From contig NZ_CP027942.1 of the NCBI RefSeq assembly GCF_005484985.1, positions 1,488,001 to 1,552,000 of the forward strand: a DNA stretch of 64,000 nt, read 5' to 3'. Origin of the DNA: Agrococcus sp. SGAir0287. GTDB taxonomy: Bacteria > Actinomycetota > Actinomycetes > Actinomycetales > Microbacteriaceae. The notes under the pieces are model-generated. The model made no database searches and was not told where the DNA came from. It saw only the letters and a program-made list of their open reading frames with translations. The position numbers and the translations under genes are program-made. Positions 1 to 8,402 of the stretch are shown piece by piece. The first letter of the stretch is position 1, and each line of letters starts with the position of its first letter.

Positions 1-325
1 GCTGCACGACGCGGAAGGAGCCCGTGAGGTTCGTGTCGACGACGTCGGAGAAGTCCTGCTCGCTCATGCGCATGAGCAGGGTGTCGCGCGTGATGCCGGC
101 GTTGGCGACGACGACCTCGACGGGACCGAGCTCGGCCTCGACCTGCGTGAACGCCGCGTCGATCGAGGCGGCGTCCGTGACGTCGGCGCGCACGGTGAGC
201 GTGCCCTCGGGGCCCTCGCCGGAGCGCGCCGTCACCGCGACGCGATGGCCGGCCTCGACGAAGGCTGCGGCGATGGCGCGGCCGATGCCGCGGTTGCCGC
301 CGGTCACGAGCACGGTGCGGGACAT
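1..325 (-). CDS. fabG: 3-oxoacyl-ACP reductase (FabG-type SDR), N-terminal part
   Basis: Short-chain dehydrogenase/reductase, most likely the NADPH-dependent 3-oxoacyl-ACP reductase of fatty acid elongation. Only about 108 N-terminal residues lie in the window; the gene runs off the left edge. Starting at the ATG at 325, the Rossmann dinucleotide motif TGGNRGIGR appears within the first 15 residues and the SDR NAG motif (VVANAGITRD) near residue 80, followed by the TNLTGSFRV helix typical of FabG. The catalytic Ser/Tyr/Lys would be outside the window. It is divergent from the DUF3099 gene at 420. Other SDR enzymes share these motifs, so the SDR call is firm and FabG is likely rather than certain. 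Confidence 0.85.
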   Translation of the reverse strand, partial: MSRTVLVTGGNRGIGRAIAAAFVEAGHRVAVTARSGEGPEGTLTVRADVTDAASIDAAFTQVEAELGPVEVVVANAGITRDTLLMRMSEQDFSDVVDTNLTGSFRVVQ

Positions 326-419
326 GGGGGTACCTCTCGAGGGGGAAGCGCATCCGACGCCGGGGGGCAAGGGCGTCATCGACCACCCTAGCCAGGCGTA
401 CGCTTGGCGACGGGGAACC

Positions 420-683
420 ATGCAGCATCACGACGAGCCGTCCATCACCGACCTGCCGGTGTCGCCGACGGAGGATCGACGCAGGCGCACGCGGGCGTAC
501 CTGCTCATGATGGGCATCCGCCTGGTCTGCATCGTGCTGTTCATCGTCGTGCCCGACTGGTGGAAGCTCATCCCGGCGGTCGTCGCCGTCGTCATCCCGT
601 GGATCGCCGTCGTCGTCGCCAACGCGTCGAGCCAGCTCGGCACGAAGACCGATCGTGTGACGCGCAGGCAGATCGAGTCGTGA
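420..683 (+). CDS. DUF3099 small membrane protein
   Basis: 87-residue protein resembling the actinobacterial DUF3099 family, of unknown function. It has a charged Arg-rich stretch (about residues 19-25, EDRRRRTRAY), then two hydrophobic segments (about 28-45 and 49-68) separated by PDWWKL, which suggests a two-helix inner membrane hairpin. The ATG at 420 is chosen because a TACGCT -10-like element lies at 399-404 and the frame upstream reads through promoter-like and fabG antisense sequence. The stop overlaps the GTG of the next gene (GTGA), and that gene overlaps SURF1, so the three genes are probably one transcript. The family call rests on remembered sequence similarity. Confidence 0.75.
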   Translation: MQHHDEPSITDLPVSPTEDRRRRTRAYLLMMGIRLVCIVLFIVVPDWWKLIPAVVAVVIPWIAVVVANASSQLGTKTDRVTRRQIES

Positions 684-919
684 GCATCTTCGACCTCGGC
701 CGCGACGGCGAGGCGTCGGCGACGTGCTCGTCGGCCGGCTGCCGTGCCGCGGCCGCGTGGACGATCGCATGGCGCAACCCGCGCATCCATGACGCCTCCC
801 GCGTCAAGGAGTGGGCGGCGTGCGACGAGCACCGCGAGCACCTGCGCGCCTGGCTCGAGAGCCGGGACATGCCGGTGACGGTCGCACCCTTCGGCACGCG
901 CGTGGAGCGGGTCGGCTGA
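680..919 (+). CDS. conserved small Cys/His protein upstream of SURF1
   Basis: 79-residue soluble protein with no assigned function. It carries a CSSAGC pair near the N-terminus and a CDEHREHL motif about 30 residues later. This Cys-x4-Cys / Cys-x2-His spacing could bind a metal, but that is inference. The central sequence AAWTIAWRNPRIHDASRVK is the conserved core I recognise from small actinobacterial proteins in this neighbourhood, some carried in databases under unconvincing enzyme names. The GTG start at 680 overlaps the DUF3099 stop by GTGA, and its TGA shares one base with the SURF1 ATG, so translation is likely coupled on both sides. Confidence 0.7.
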   Translation: MSIFDLGRDGEASATCSSAGCRAAAAWTIAWRNPRIHDASRVKEWAACDEHREHLRAWLESRDMPVTVAPFGTRVERVG

Positions 920-1737
920 TGCTCGCCCTGCTGCGCACGCGTCGCTGGCTCGGCTACCTCGCGCTCGTCGTGCTGTTCGCGACGGTCTGCGTCGCGCTCG
1001 GCACCTGGCAGTGGCATCGGCGCGAGGAGGCGCTCGCCGCCATCGCGAGGCTCGACGCCAACTACGACGAGCCGGCCGTGCCGCTCGAGGACGTGCTCGA
1101 GGAGCCGGACGACTACGAGATCGACCAGCAGTGGACGGTCGTCGAGGTCACGGGCGAGTACCTCGTCGACGAGCAGCTGCTGCTGCGCGGTCGCGTGCGC
1201 GACACCGCCGTCGGCTTCGACGTCGTCGTGCCGTTCCGCACCGACGCGGGCGCCATCCTCCTCGTCGACCGCGGATGGGTGCCGCCGGGCTCCACCTCCG
1301 CCGCACCGGATGCCGTGCCCGCGCCGCCCGAGGGCGAGGTGACGATCGTCGCGCGACTGCGCGAGGACGAGGGCGCGATCGCCGGTCGCGGCGCCCCGGA
1401 GGGGCAGATCGCCTCGGTCGACCTCGATGCGATCGCCGAGACGCACGACGAGCCCGTGTACACCGGCGCGTACGGGCTGCTCGTCACCGAGGACGGCCAG
1501 GTCGCCGACGGCGTCGCCCCGTTCGCGAGGCCCGTGCTCGACGAGGGGCCGCACCTGTCGTACACGCTGCAGTGGTTCGTCTTCGCGATCATGGGCTTCG
1601 TCGGCTTCGGCTGGGCGCTGCGGCGCGAGGCGCGCGGCGACGCGGAGCTCGACGAGCAGCCGCGCGAGCCGCGCGGGCGCAGGCGGCAGTCGGACGCCGA
1701 CGTCGAGGACGCCATCCTCGACGGCGTCGAGCGCTGA
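919..1737 (+). CDS. SURF1-family cytochrome oxidase assembly protein
   Basis: 272-residue SURF1-like protein, which helps assemble haem-copper (aa3-type) cytochrome c oxidase in the membrane. It has the family layout: an N-terminal transmembrane helix (about residues 9-29, ending GTWQWHRREEA, the conserved W-Q-R region), an extracytoplasmic domain with DRGWVPPG (near residue 117), and a C-terminal helix with HLSYTLQWFVFA, the SURF1 signature YTLQWF. The tail after residue 240 is charged and Arg-rich. The ATG at 919 overlaps the preceding stop (TGATG). Its role fits the haem A synthesis genes ctaA and ctaB about 24 kb away in the same window. Confidence 0.93.
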   Translation: MLALLRTRRWLGYLALVVLFATVCVALGTWQWHRREEALAAIARLDANYDEPAVPLEDVLEEPDDYEIDQQWTVVEVTGEYLVDEQLLLRGRVRDTAVGFDVVVPFRTDAGAILLVDRGWVPPGSTSAAPDAVPAPPEGEVTIVARLREDEGAIAGRGAPEGQIASVDLDAIAETHDEPVYTGAYGLLVTEDGQVADGVAPFARPVLDEGPHLSYTLQWFVFAIMGFVGFGWALRREARGDAELDEQPREPRGRRRQSDADVEDAILDGVER

Positions 1738-1782
1738 GCCGGCCCCGGAACTGCGCGACGTCTGCGCGGCGCCCGGGCCGGA

Positions 1783-2457
1783 TCAGCGCACGTCGTCGCG
1801 TGGCGCGTCGCGCGTCACCACGGGCAGCACGGTCGTCGACAGCGCCGGCACGCGCCAGCGGAAGCGCTCCGCGAGGAGTCGGAAGGCGATGACGCCCGCG
1901 CCGACGCCGACGAGCACCCACGTCGACGCGGCGCCGAGCTCGACGAGCGCGGCCGTGAGCGCAGCGCCCGACAGCGCCGGCAGAAGGTAGAGCCGCGACT
2001 CGCGGCGCATGACGGCGGGGATGTCGTTCGCGAGCACGTCGCGCAAGATGCCGCCGCCGACGCCCGTGAGCATCCCGACGATCGCGGCGCCCACGGGGCC
2101 GATGCCCGCATCCATCGCCACGATCGTGCCCTCGACGCAGAAGATGCCGAGCCCGATGGCGTCGAAGACGAGCACGGGGCGCGCCAGGTGCGCGATCCAG
2201 CGGTGCAGCGCGAACACGATCGCCGCGCCGAGCAGCGCGACCCCGACCATCCACACGTCGACGAGCACGACGGGCGTGCGGCCGACGAGCAGGTCGCGCA
2301 GCATGCCTCCGCCCGTCGCGGTCACGACGGCGAGGAAGGCCATGCCGACGACGTCCATGCGCCGCTCGGCCGCGAGCTGCGCGCCCGAGATCGCGAACGC
2401 GAGCACGCCGAGGCCGACGAGCACCGCGTGCACGATGCCGAGCCAGCCGTCGATCAC
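1783..2457 (-). CDS. TRIC/YadS-type (UPF0126) membrane channel protein
   Basis: 224-residue integral membrane protein of the UPF0126 (YadS/YvgT) family, the prokaryotic TRIC-type cation channels. The two internal repeats typical of the family are visible. The first carries LAVVTATGGGMLRDLL (about residues 43-57) and the second VGMLTGVGGGILRDVL (about 125-142), each with a Gly-rich GGGxLRD turn that kinks the pore helices. Six or seven hydrophobic helices are apparent. It starts with GTG, 31 nt downstream of the ABC-F stop, so it may be co-transcribed with that gene. It converges on SURF1 with a 45-nt gap holding only a weak GC-rich inverted repeat (arms 1739-1745 and 1775-1781). The transported ion is not deducible. 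Confidence 0.88.
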   Translation of the reverse strand: MIDGWLGIVHAVLVGLGVLAFAISGAQLAAERRMDVVGMAFLAVVTATGGGMLRDLLVGRTPVVLVDVWMVGVALLGAAIVFALHRWIAHLARPVLVFDAIGLGIFCVEGTIVAMDAGIGPVGAAIVGMLTGVGGGILRDVLANDIPAVMRRESRLYLLPALSGAALTAALVELGAASTWVLVGVGAGVIAFRLLAERFRWRVPALSTTVLPVVTRDAPRDDVR

Positions 2458-2488
2458 GACACGACCCTAGGCGCCGCAGGCCGACGGG

Positions 2489-4099
2489 TCACGCGAGCTC
2501 GATGAGCTCGAGGTACTCGGGGCTCCAGTGGTCCTCGGTGCCGTCGGGCATGATGAGCACCCGCTCGGGGTGCAGCGCCTCGACGGCGCCGGGGTCGTGG
2601 CTCACGAGCACGACGGCGCCCTCGTACGAGTCGAGCGCGCCGAGGATCTGCTCGCGGCTCGCGGGATCGAGGTTGTTCGTCGGCTCGTCGAGCAGCAGCA
2701 CGTTCGCCGACGAGACGACGAGCGTCGCGAGGCTCAGGCGCGTCTTCTCGCCGCCGGAGAGCACGCGGGCGGGCTTGTGCACGTCGTCGCCGGTGAAGAG
2801 GAACGAGCCGAGCACCCGCCGCGCCTCGGTCTCGGTGATGTCGGGCGCCGCCGACACCATGTTCTGCAGCACCGTGCGGTCGACGTCGAGGGTCTCGTGC
2901 TCCTGCGCGTAGTAGCCGATCCGGAGGCCGTGGCCGCGCTCGATCTCGCCCGTGTCCGACTCCGAGACGCCGGCGAGGATGCGCAGCAGGGTCGTCTTGC
3001 CCGCGCCGTTCAGGCCGAGCGCCACGACCTTCGTGCCGCGGTCGATCGCGAGGTCGACGGCGGAGAAGATCTCGAGCGAGCCGTACGACTTCGACAGGTC
3101 GCGTGCCTGCAGCGGCGTGCGGCCGCACGGCGCGGGCTTCGGGAACCGAAGCTTGGCGACCTTGTCGTCGGCGCGCACCTCCTCGAGGCCAGACAGCAGG
3201 CGCTCGGCGCGCTTCGCCATCTGCTTCGCGGCGACGGCCTTCGTCGCCTTGGCGCCCATCTTCGCCGCCTGCAGCTGCAGCGCACCCGCCTGCCGCTCCG
3301 CGTTGATGCGCTCGCGCTTGCGGCGCTCGGCGTCCGCCTCCCGCTGCCGCAGGTAGTGCTTCCAGCCCATGTTGTAGATGTCGATGACCTGCCGATTCGC
3401 GTCGAGGTAGAAGACGCGGTTCACGGTCTCCTCGACGAGGTCGACGTCGTGGCTGATGACGACGAGGCCACCCGCGTAGCCCTTGAGGAACTCGCGCAGC
3501 CACACGACGGAGTCGGCGTCGAGGTGGTTCGTGGGCTCGTCGAGGATCATCGTCTCGGCGCCGGAGAAGAGGATGCGCGCGAGCTCGATGCGGCGGCGCT
3601 GACCGCCGGAGAGCGTCTCGAGCGGCTGGTCGAGGATGCGCTCGGGCAGCTGCAGGTTCGAGGCGATCGCGGCGCCCTCCGCCTCGGCCGCGTAGCCGCC
3701 GAGGCCGAGGAACGTGTCCTCGAGCCGCGAGTACGCCTTCATCGCCCGCTCGCCCTCGGCGCCGCCCGCCGCCATCCGCTCGGTCGCGGCACGCATCTCC
3801 TCGAGCACCGTGCCGATGCCGCGCGCGTCGAGGATGCGCGTGCGCGCCGTCTGCCTCGGGTCGCCCGAGCGCGGATCCTGCGGGAGGTAGCCGATCTCGC
3901 CGGAGCGCTCGATGCGCCCGGAGAAGTCGTGGCCGTCGCGATCGTCGGAGACGCCGGCGAGCACCTTCGTCATCGTCGTCTTGCCCGCGCCGTTGCGGCC
4001 GACGAGGCCGATCTTGTCGCCGCGCTCGACGCGGAACGTGACGCCGGACATGAGCGTGCGCGCGCCGACGGAGAGCTCGAGGTCGGTGACGGAGATCAT
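2489..4099 (-). CDS. ABC-F family ATPase (ribosome-associated)
   Basis: 536-residue protein with two ABC domains and no membrane segments, the ABC-F arrangement of ribosome-binding translation factors and antibiotic-protection proteins. Domain 1 has Walker A GRNGAGKTT (near residue 35), LSGGQRRRIELARIL and LDEPTNHLD. Domain 2 has GLNGAGKTT, LSGGEKTRLSLATL and LDEPTNNLD. Between them is a charged, Lys/Arg-rich helical linker (about residues 255-330, rich in QAGALQLQ and KAVAAKQMAKRAE), the P-site tRNA interaction motif region. The ATG at 4099 begins MISVTDLELS and fits the family; a longer ORF extends upstream but passes through the promoter region. Whether it confers drug resistance cannot be told from sequence. 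Confidence 0.9.
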   Translation of the reverse strand: MISVTDLELSVGARTLMSGVTFRVERGDKIGLVGRNGAGKTTMTKVLAGVSDDRDGHDFSGRIERSGEIGYLPQDPRSGDPRQTARTRILDARGIGTVLEEMRAATERMAAGGAEGERAMKAYSRLEDTFLGLGGYAAEAEGAAIASNLQLPERILDQPLETLSGGQRRRIELARILFSGAETMILDEPTNHLDADSVVWLREFLKGYAGGLVVISHDVDLVEETVNRVFYLDANRQVIDIYNMGWKHYLRQREADAERRKRERINAERQAGALQLQAAKMGAKATKAVAAKQMAKRAERLLSGLEEVRADDKVAKLRFPKPAPCGRTPLQARDLSKSYGSLEIFSAVDLAIDRGTKVVALGLNGAGKTTLLRILAGVSESDTGEIERGHGLRIGYYAQEHETLDVDRTVLQNMVSAAPDITETEARRVLGSFLFTGDDVHKPARVLSGGEKTRLSLATLVVSSANVLLLDEPTNNLDPASREQILGALDSYEGAVVLVSHDPGAVEALHPERVLIMPDGTEDHWSPEYLELIELA

Positions 4100-4155
4100 G
4101 GCGGTGCCCAGCGGGTCGGGAGCGGGTGGCTGCGGCCGACGGTGGCCAGCCATCC

Positions 4156-4161
4156 AGCATA
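4156..4161 (-). promoter_or_regulatory. -10 element for the ABC-F gene
   Basis: On the minus strand this reads TATGCT, a good actinobacterial -10, with transcription expected near 4149 and a leader of about 50 nt before the ATG at 4099. No convincing -35 lies 17 bp upstream. The leader is short and I see no obvious attenuator. Confidence 0.4.
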
Positions 4162-4295
4162 CCGAGCCGGGAGGGGACGACGATCGGCGCGGCGTGGTGC
4201 ATGTCGCCGGGTGGTGCCATGCTCGTGCAGGCGAGGGCGCGTGCGCCCGTGCGGCGCGCATCCGTCCCCCACGCCACCAGCGAGGAGGATCCGAC

Positions 4296-5822
4296 ATGAC
4301 CGACACGGCTCAGCCCACCCGATCCCCGTGGCCTGCGCTCTGGGCGCTCGTCATCGGGTTCTTCATGATCCTCGTCGACTCGACGATCGTGTCCGTCGCG
4401 ATCCCGCACATCATGGCGGGGCTCGACGCGGGCATCAATGCGGTCATCTGGGTCACGAGCGCGTACCTGCTCGCGTACGCCGTGCCGCTGCTCGTCACCG
4501 GCAGGCTCGGCGACCGCTTCGGCCCCCGCCCGGTCTACCTCGCGGGGCTCGCGCTGTTCACCGCGGCCTCGCTCGCATGCGGTCTCGCACCGACGATCGA
4601 GGTGCTCATCGTCGCTCGCGTCGTGCAGGGGCTCGGCGCAGCCCTCATGACGCCGCAGACCATGGCCGTCATCATGCGCACGTTCGCGCCGAACGCGCGC
4701 GGTGCGGCGATGGGCCTGTGGGGCGGCGTCGCGGGCGTCGCGCTGCTCGTCGGCCCGCTGCTGGGCGGTGCCCTCGTCGACGCGCTCGGATGGGAGTGGA
4801 TCTTCTTCATCAACGTGCCCGTCGGCGTCGTCGGGTTCGTGCTCGTGACGCGGCTCGTGCCGCGCCTGCCGTTGCACGCCCACTCCTTCGACTGGCTCGG
4901 CGTCGTCCTGAGCGCTGCGGGCATGTTCCTCGTCGTCTTCGGCATCCAGGAGGGCGAGACCTACGACTGGGGCACGATGCCGATCCTCGGGCTCGACGTG
5001 CCCCTCGTGGGGGTCATCGTCGCCGGCGTCGTCTTCCTGGGGGCCTTCGTCGTCTGGCAGGCGCGCAACCGGCGCGAGCCGCTCGTGCCGCTCGGCATCT
5101 TCCGCGACCGGAACTTCTCGCTCGCGAGCATCGCGATCGCGTGCGTCGGCTTCGTCGTCACGGCGATGGCGGTGCCGATCTTCCTGTACGCGCAGGGCGT
5201 CCGCGGCCTGACGCCGACGCAGTCGGCGCTCCTCCTCATCCCCACGGCCCTCGGGTCGGGCCTCCTCTCCCCCGTCGCGAGCCGATTCCTGCAGGCGCGC
5301 GACCCGCGCCTGTTCACGGCCGCCGGCATCCTCGGCATCGGCGGCGCCGTCGCCTGGTACGGGCTGTGGGTGCAGCAGCAGGTCGACGTGTGGCTCCTGC
5401 TGCTGCCCAGCGCGCTCATGGGCGTCTCGAGCGCCTTCGTGTGGGGGCCGCTCGGCATCGTCGCGACGCGCAGCCTCGACCCGCAGGTCGCGGGCGCCGG
5501 CTCCGGCGTCTACAACACGGTGCGGCAGATGGGCGCCGTCATCGGATCGGCCGCCATCGCGGCTGCCATGACGTGGCGCATCGACGCCGAGGTCGGGCCC
5601 GGCGCCGGCGAGCAGGTGTCCGGCGGCGCGTTCGCGGGCACGGTACCCGCGCAGGTCGCCGGGCCGATCGCCGGCGCGCTCGGCCAGGCGCTGCTCGTGC
5701 CCGCTGCCGTCGCAGCGCTCGGGGTCGTCGCGGCGCTGTGCTTCGCCCGACCGCGCATCGGTGCCGCGCCGGCGCTCGCGAAGGACGATGCGGCGAGCAC
5801 CGCCGTCGCCGCGGCCGACTGA
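4296..5822 (+). CDS. MFS drug/metabolite exporter, DHA2 (EmrB/QacA) type
   Basis: 508-residue major facilitator of the 14-helix DHA2 group, probably a proton antiporter exporting drugs or metabolites across the cytoplasmic membrane. Helix 1 carries the LDSTIVNVA-like motif (LVDSTIVSVAIPHI, about residues 24-37). Motif A follows helix 2 (GRLGDRFGPRPVYL, about 69-82). Motif C-like glycines occur in helix 5 (GVALLVGPLLGGALVDALGWEWIFFINVP, split around residue 160). GAGSGVYNTVRQMGAVIGSA near the C-terminal end is also characteristic. A strong ribosome site (GAGGAGG, 4282-4288) precedes the ATG at 4296. It is divergent from the ABC-F gene; that pairing with an antibiotic-resistance-type ATPase may be coincidence. 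Confidence 0.92.
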   Translation: MTDTAQPTRSPWPALWALVIGFFMILVDSTIVSVAIPHIMAGLDAGINAVIWVTSAYLLAYAVPLLVTGRLGDRFGPRPVYLAGLALFTAASLACGLAPTIEVLIVARVVQGLGAALMTPQTMAVIMRTFAPNARGAAMGLWGGVAGVALLVGPLLGGALVDALGWEWIFFINVPVGVVGFVLVTRLVPRLPLHAHSFDWLGVVLSAAGMFLVVFGIQEGETYDWGTMPILGLDVPLVGVIVAGVVFLGAFVVWQARNRREPLVPLGIFRDRNFSLASIAIACVGFVVTAMAVPIFLYAQGVRGLTPTQSALLLIPTALGSGLLSPVASRFLQARDPRLFTAAGILGIGGAVAWYGLWVQQQVDVWLLLLPSALMGVSSAFVWGPLGIVATRSLDPQVAGAGSGVYNTVRQMGAVIGSAAIAAAMTWRIDAEVGPGAGEQVSGGAFAGTVPAQVAGPIAGALGQALLVPAAVAALGVVAALCFARPRIGAAPALAKDDAASTAVAAAD

Positions 5823-5867
5823 GCCCGGGCCTCGAGAACGCACAGCCCGACGGTGCACGCTGACTCC

Positions 5868-6725
5868 ATGCCCGATCGCCTCGTCGACGTCCAGCACCTG
5901 CGGAAGTCCTACGGCGGCGTCGTCGCGCTCGACGACGTGAGCCTGCACATCGACGAGGGCGAGACGCTCGCCCTGCTCGGCCCCAACGGTGCGGGCAAGT
6001 CGACGACCATCGAGATCCTCGAGGGCTACCGGGTGCGCTCTGGCGGCGACGTGCGGGTGCTCGGAGAGGATCCGCAGCACGCGGGCGCCGCGTGGCGTGC
6101 GGGACTCGGCATCGTGCTGCAGTCGAGCGGCGAGGCGTCGGTCGCCACCGTGCGCGAGGAGCTGCGCGCCCTCGCAGCGCTCTACCCCCGCGCGCGGGAC
6201 GTCGACGAGGTGCTCGCCGCCGTCGGCCTCGAGGAGCACGCCGGTCGCCGCATCGCGTCGCTCTCCGGCGGCCAGCAGCGTCGCGTCGACGTCGCCATGG
6301 GCATCGTGGGCAGACCGCGGCTGCTGTTCCTCGACGAGCCGACGACGGGCTTCGACGCCGAGGCGCGCCGCGAGTTCTGGTCGCTCATCCAAGGATTGCA
6401 GGACGACGGCACGACGATCCTGCTCACGACGCACTACCTCGAGGAGGCCGCGCACCTCGCCGACCGCATCGTCGTCATCGCCGAGAGCCGCGTCGTCGCC
6501 GAGGGCGCGCCCGACGCCATCGGCGGCGCAGAGGCGCGCGTGCCGATCGTGCGCTGGCGCGAGGGTGACCGCGTGCACGAGCAGCGCACGCACGAGCCCG
6601 CCGCGGTCGTCGCCGCGCTCGTCGCGCGGCTCGGCGAGCCCGAGGCGCTCGAGGTCGTGCGCCCGAGCCTCGAGGACGTCTACCTGGGCATCGTCGCAGG
6701 CGACCGGTCGGAGCTGCGAGCATGA
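5868..6725 (+). CDS. ABC-2 exporter ATP-binding protein (DrrA-like)
   Basis: 285-residue ATPase of an ABC-2 type exporter. Walker A is GPNGAGKST (about residues 39-47), the signature LSGGQQRRVDVAMG (about 133-146) and Walker B LLFLDEPTTGFD (about 155-166), followed by the TTHYLEEA switch region. The C-terminal 60 residues form the extra domain common in drug/lipid exporter ATPases. I chose the ATG at 5868; an in-frame GTG at 5853 is a weaker alternative. The stop overlaps the permease start (ATGA at 6722), so the pair is a translationally coupled transporter. It lies 45 nt after the MFS gene and may share its transcript. Substrate unknown. Confidence 0.9.
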   Translation: MPDRLVDVQHLRKSYGGVVALDDVSLHIDEGETLALLGPNGAGKSTTIEILEGYRVRSGGDVRVLGEDPQHAGAAWRAGLGIVLQSSGEASVATVREELRALAALYPRARDVDEVLAAVGLEEHAGRRIASLSGGQQRRVDVAMGIVGRPRLLFLDEPTTGFDAEARREFWSLIQGLQDDGTTILLTTHYLEEAAHLADRIVVIAESRVVAEGAPDAIGGAEARVPIVRWREGDRVHEQRTHEPAAVVAALVARLGEPEALEVVRPSLEDVYLGIVAGDRSELRA

Positions 6726-7579
6726 CCGCCGTGCGCCGCGATGTGCCGAGGGCCCTGTCGGTCGGCGGCGTCGCACGCACGACCCGCATCGCGCTCGGCC
6801 GCGTCGGCTACGAGGTTCGCGCGTACTTCCGCCAGCACGACCAGGTCTTCTTCACGTTCCTGTTCCCGGTGCTCCTGCTCGGCATCTTCGCCTCGGTCTT
6901 CGAGACGATGACCTTCCCGGATGGCCGAGGCGGCGAGACGGAGATCGCTGCGGCCGAGTACTACCTGCCCGCGATGCTCGCCGCGGGCATCCTGCTCTCC
7001 GGGGTGCAGAACCTCGGCGTCGACCTCGCGCTCGCGCGCACGAACGGCACCCTCAAGCGCCTGGCGGGCACGCCGATGCCGCCCGTGGCCTTCCTCATCG
7101 GCAAGCTCGGCCAGGCCTTCGTCACCGGGCTCGCGCAGGCGATCGTGCTCGTCGCCGTCGGCGTGCTCGTCTTCGGGGTCGTGCTGCCGACGAGCGTTCG
7201 CGCGTGGACGACGTTCGCGTGGGTGTTCGTGCTCGGCACCGTCACGAGCGCGCTGCTCGGCATCGCGCTCTCGCGGCTGCCGCGCACGGGTCGCAGCGCC
7301 ACCGCCGTCATCATCCCGATCGTGCTCGTCGTGCAGTTCGGATCGGGCATTTTCATCCAGTTCTCGCAGCTGCCGGAGTGGATGCAGCAGGCGTCGCAGG
7401 CGCTGCCGGTGTCGTGGATGGCGCTCGGCATGCGCGCGGCGCTCCTGCCGGACTCGTACCGGACGCTCGAGGTCGGCGGGACGTGGAACCTCGAGGGCGT
7501 GGCGCTCGTGCTCGGCATCTGGTTCGTCGTCGGCCTCGTCGCCGTGCGGCTGACGTTCCGCTGGATCCGCCGCACCTGA
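6722..7579 (+). CDS. ABC-2 type exporter permease
   Basis: 285-residue membrane partner of the preceding ATPase. It has a cytoplasmic N-terminus with an amphipathic connector (YEVRAYFRQHDQVFFTFLFP, about residues 31-50), then about six transmembrane segments characteristic of ABC-2 permeases, with the RTNGTLKRLAGTPMPP coupling loop (about 102-118) between helices 2 and 3. A late loop, FIQFSQLPEWMQQASQALP, precedes the last helix pair, as in multidrug/daunorubicin-type permeases. Its ATG overlaps the ATPase stop. The gene converges on pnuC with only a 4-nt gap, so no separate terminator is present there. Confidence 0.88.
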   Translation: MTAVRRDVPRALSVGGVARTTRIALGRVGYEVRAYFRQHDQVFFTFLFPVLLLGIFASVFETMTFPDGRGGETEIAAAEYYLPAMLAAGILLSGVQNLGVDLALARTNGTLKRLAGTPMPPVAFLIGKLGQAFVTGLAQAIVLVAVGVLVFGVVLPTSVRAWTTFAWVFVLGTVTSALLGIALSRLPRTGRSATAVIIPIVLVVQFGSGIFIQFSQLPEWMQQASQALPVSWMALGMRAALLPDSYRTLEVGGTWNLEGVALVLGIWFVVGLVAVRLTFRWIRRT

Positions 7580-7583
7580 GGGC

Positions 7584-8288
7584 TCAGCGGCCGTCGTCCT
7601 GCAGTCGCGGATCCGGCATCAGGGTCTCGACCGCCGGCTTGCGCCCCTGCGCGCGCCACCAGACGACGAAGCCGACGGCGGTGAAGACGCCGTAGAACAC
7701 GTACATCGCGGCGGTCGCGTAGTAGCCCGCGGACACGAGCAGCGGCACCCCGACGACGTCGACCGCGATCCAGATGAGCCAGAACTCCGTCCAGCCCTTC
7801 GCCATGCCGTACGTGGCGAGCAGCGAGCCGACGAACGTCCACGCATCCGCCCACACCGGGTCGTACGAGCCCAGCGCGGTGAAGATCGGCGTGAGCGCGA
7901 CCGTGCCGACGAGCAGCACGACGACGATGCCGATGCGCTCGCGCCAGCTCGCCCAGCGCGGCACGATCTGCCCGCCGCCCGAGCGCGCCTGCCGCCAGCG
8001 CACCCAGCCGTAGATGGACACTGCGATGAACATGACCTGCCTGCCCGCCTGCCCGAGCAGCGCGGGCAGCGAGTGCGCGGGATCGACGAGCGAGGCCACG
8101 AAGACGCTGAGCAGCAGGAGGTTGCCGACGATGCCCACGGGCCAGGCCCACACGCGACGCGCCATGCCGCCGAGCGCGCTCGCGAGCCCGAACACGTTGC
8201 CGAGCACCTCGCGCAGCAGCAGCGACTGGCCGCCGGGCAGCGGGATCTGCGCCGTGTAGGCGTCGACGAGCCAGGCGAGCGGATCCAC
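7584..8288 (-). CDS. pnuC: PnuC-type nicotinamide riboside transporter
   Basis: 234-residue membrane protein of the PnuC family, which takes up nicotinamide riboside (by facilitated diffusion trapped by phosphorylation) for NAD synthesis. About seven helices are visible. WPVGIVGNLLLLSVF (about residues 48-62) and the short loop IYGWVRWRQAR (about 93-103, the family W-x-x-W signature) are diagnostic. It starts at a GTG at 8288; no clear ribosome site precedes it, and the 114-nt gap to bioY contains no riboswitch I can recognise. Other PnuC relatives transport thiamine or riboflavin; nicotinamide riboside is the default inference. The neighbouring bioY suggests a small vitamin-salvage island. 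Confidence 0.85.
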   Translation of the reverse strand: MDPLAWLVDAYTAQIPLPGGQSLLLREVLGNVFGLASALGGMARRVWAWPVGIVGNLLLLSVFVASLVDPAHSLPALLGQAGRQVMFIAVSIYGWVRWRQARSGGGQIVPRWASWRERIGIVVVLLVGTVALTPIFTALGSYDPVWADAWTFVGSLLATYGMAKGWTEFWLIWIAVDVVGVPLLVSAGYYATAAMYVFYGVFTAVGFVVWWRAQGRKPAVETLMPDPRLQDDGR

Positions 8289-8363
8289 GGCACCAGCGTG
8301 GCACGGCGCACCCCGCAGCGCGGCATGCGCGCGTCACGTGCCGACGCACGCGTGCGCGTGACC

Positions 8364-8369
8364 CTATGC
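8364..8369 (+). promoter_or_regulatory. -10 element for bioY
   Basis: TATGCT, a near-consensus actinobacterial -10, 34 nt before the bioY ATG, with a CTGGAG ribosome-site-like stretch (8390-8395) between. No BirA-type operator palindrome is evident around it. Confidence 0.45.
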
Positions 8370-8402
8370 TCGGTGCAACCGTCCCGACGACTGGAGCGCC
8401 CC

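Noticed and set aside
1739..1781. Inverted repeat CCGGCCC/GGGCCGG as a SURF1 terminator
   Set aside because: Only 7 bp with a 29-nt loop in GC-rich DNA; too weak to call.
2528..5863. 1111-codon plus-strand open frame
   Set aside because: Shadow of the minus-strand ABC-F gene and an off-frame copy of the MFS gene; no domain of its own.
2454..6776. 1440-codon minus-strand open frame across the ABC-F, MFS and ABC genes
   Set aside because: Antisense and out-of-frame to genes with complete family motifs; its product is low-complexity Arg/Ala/Asp-rich sequence typical of shadow frames in very GC-rich DNA. Only an out-of-frame ABC-F shadow appears inside it.
8289..8402. Vitamin riboswitch in the pnuC/bioY divergent gap
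   Set aside because: Only 114 bp including two promoters and starts; no recognisable conserved aptamer core on either strand.
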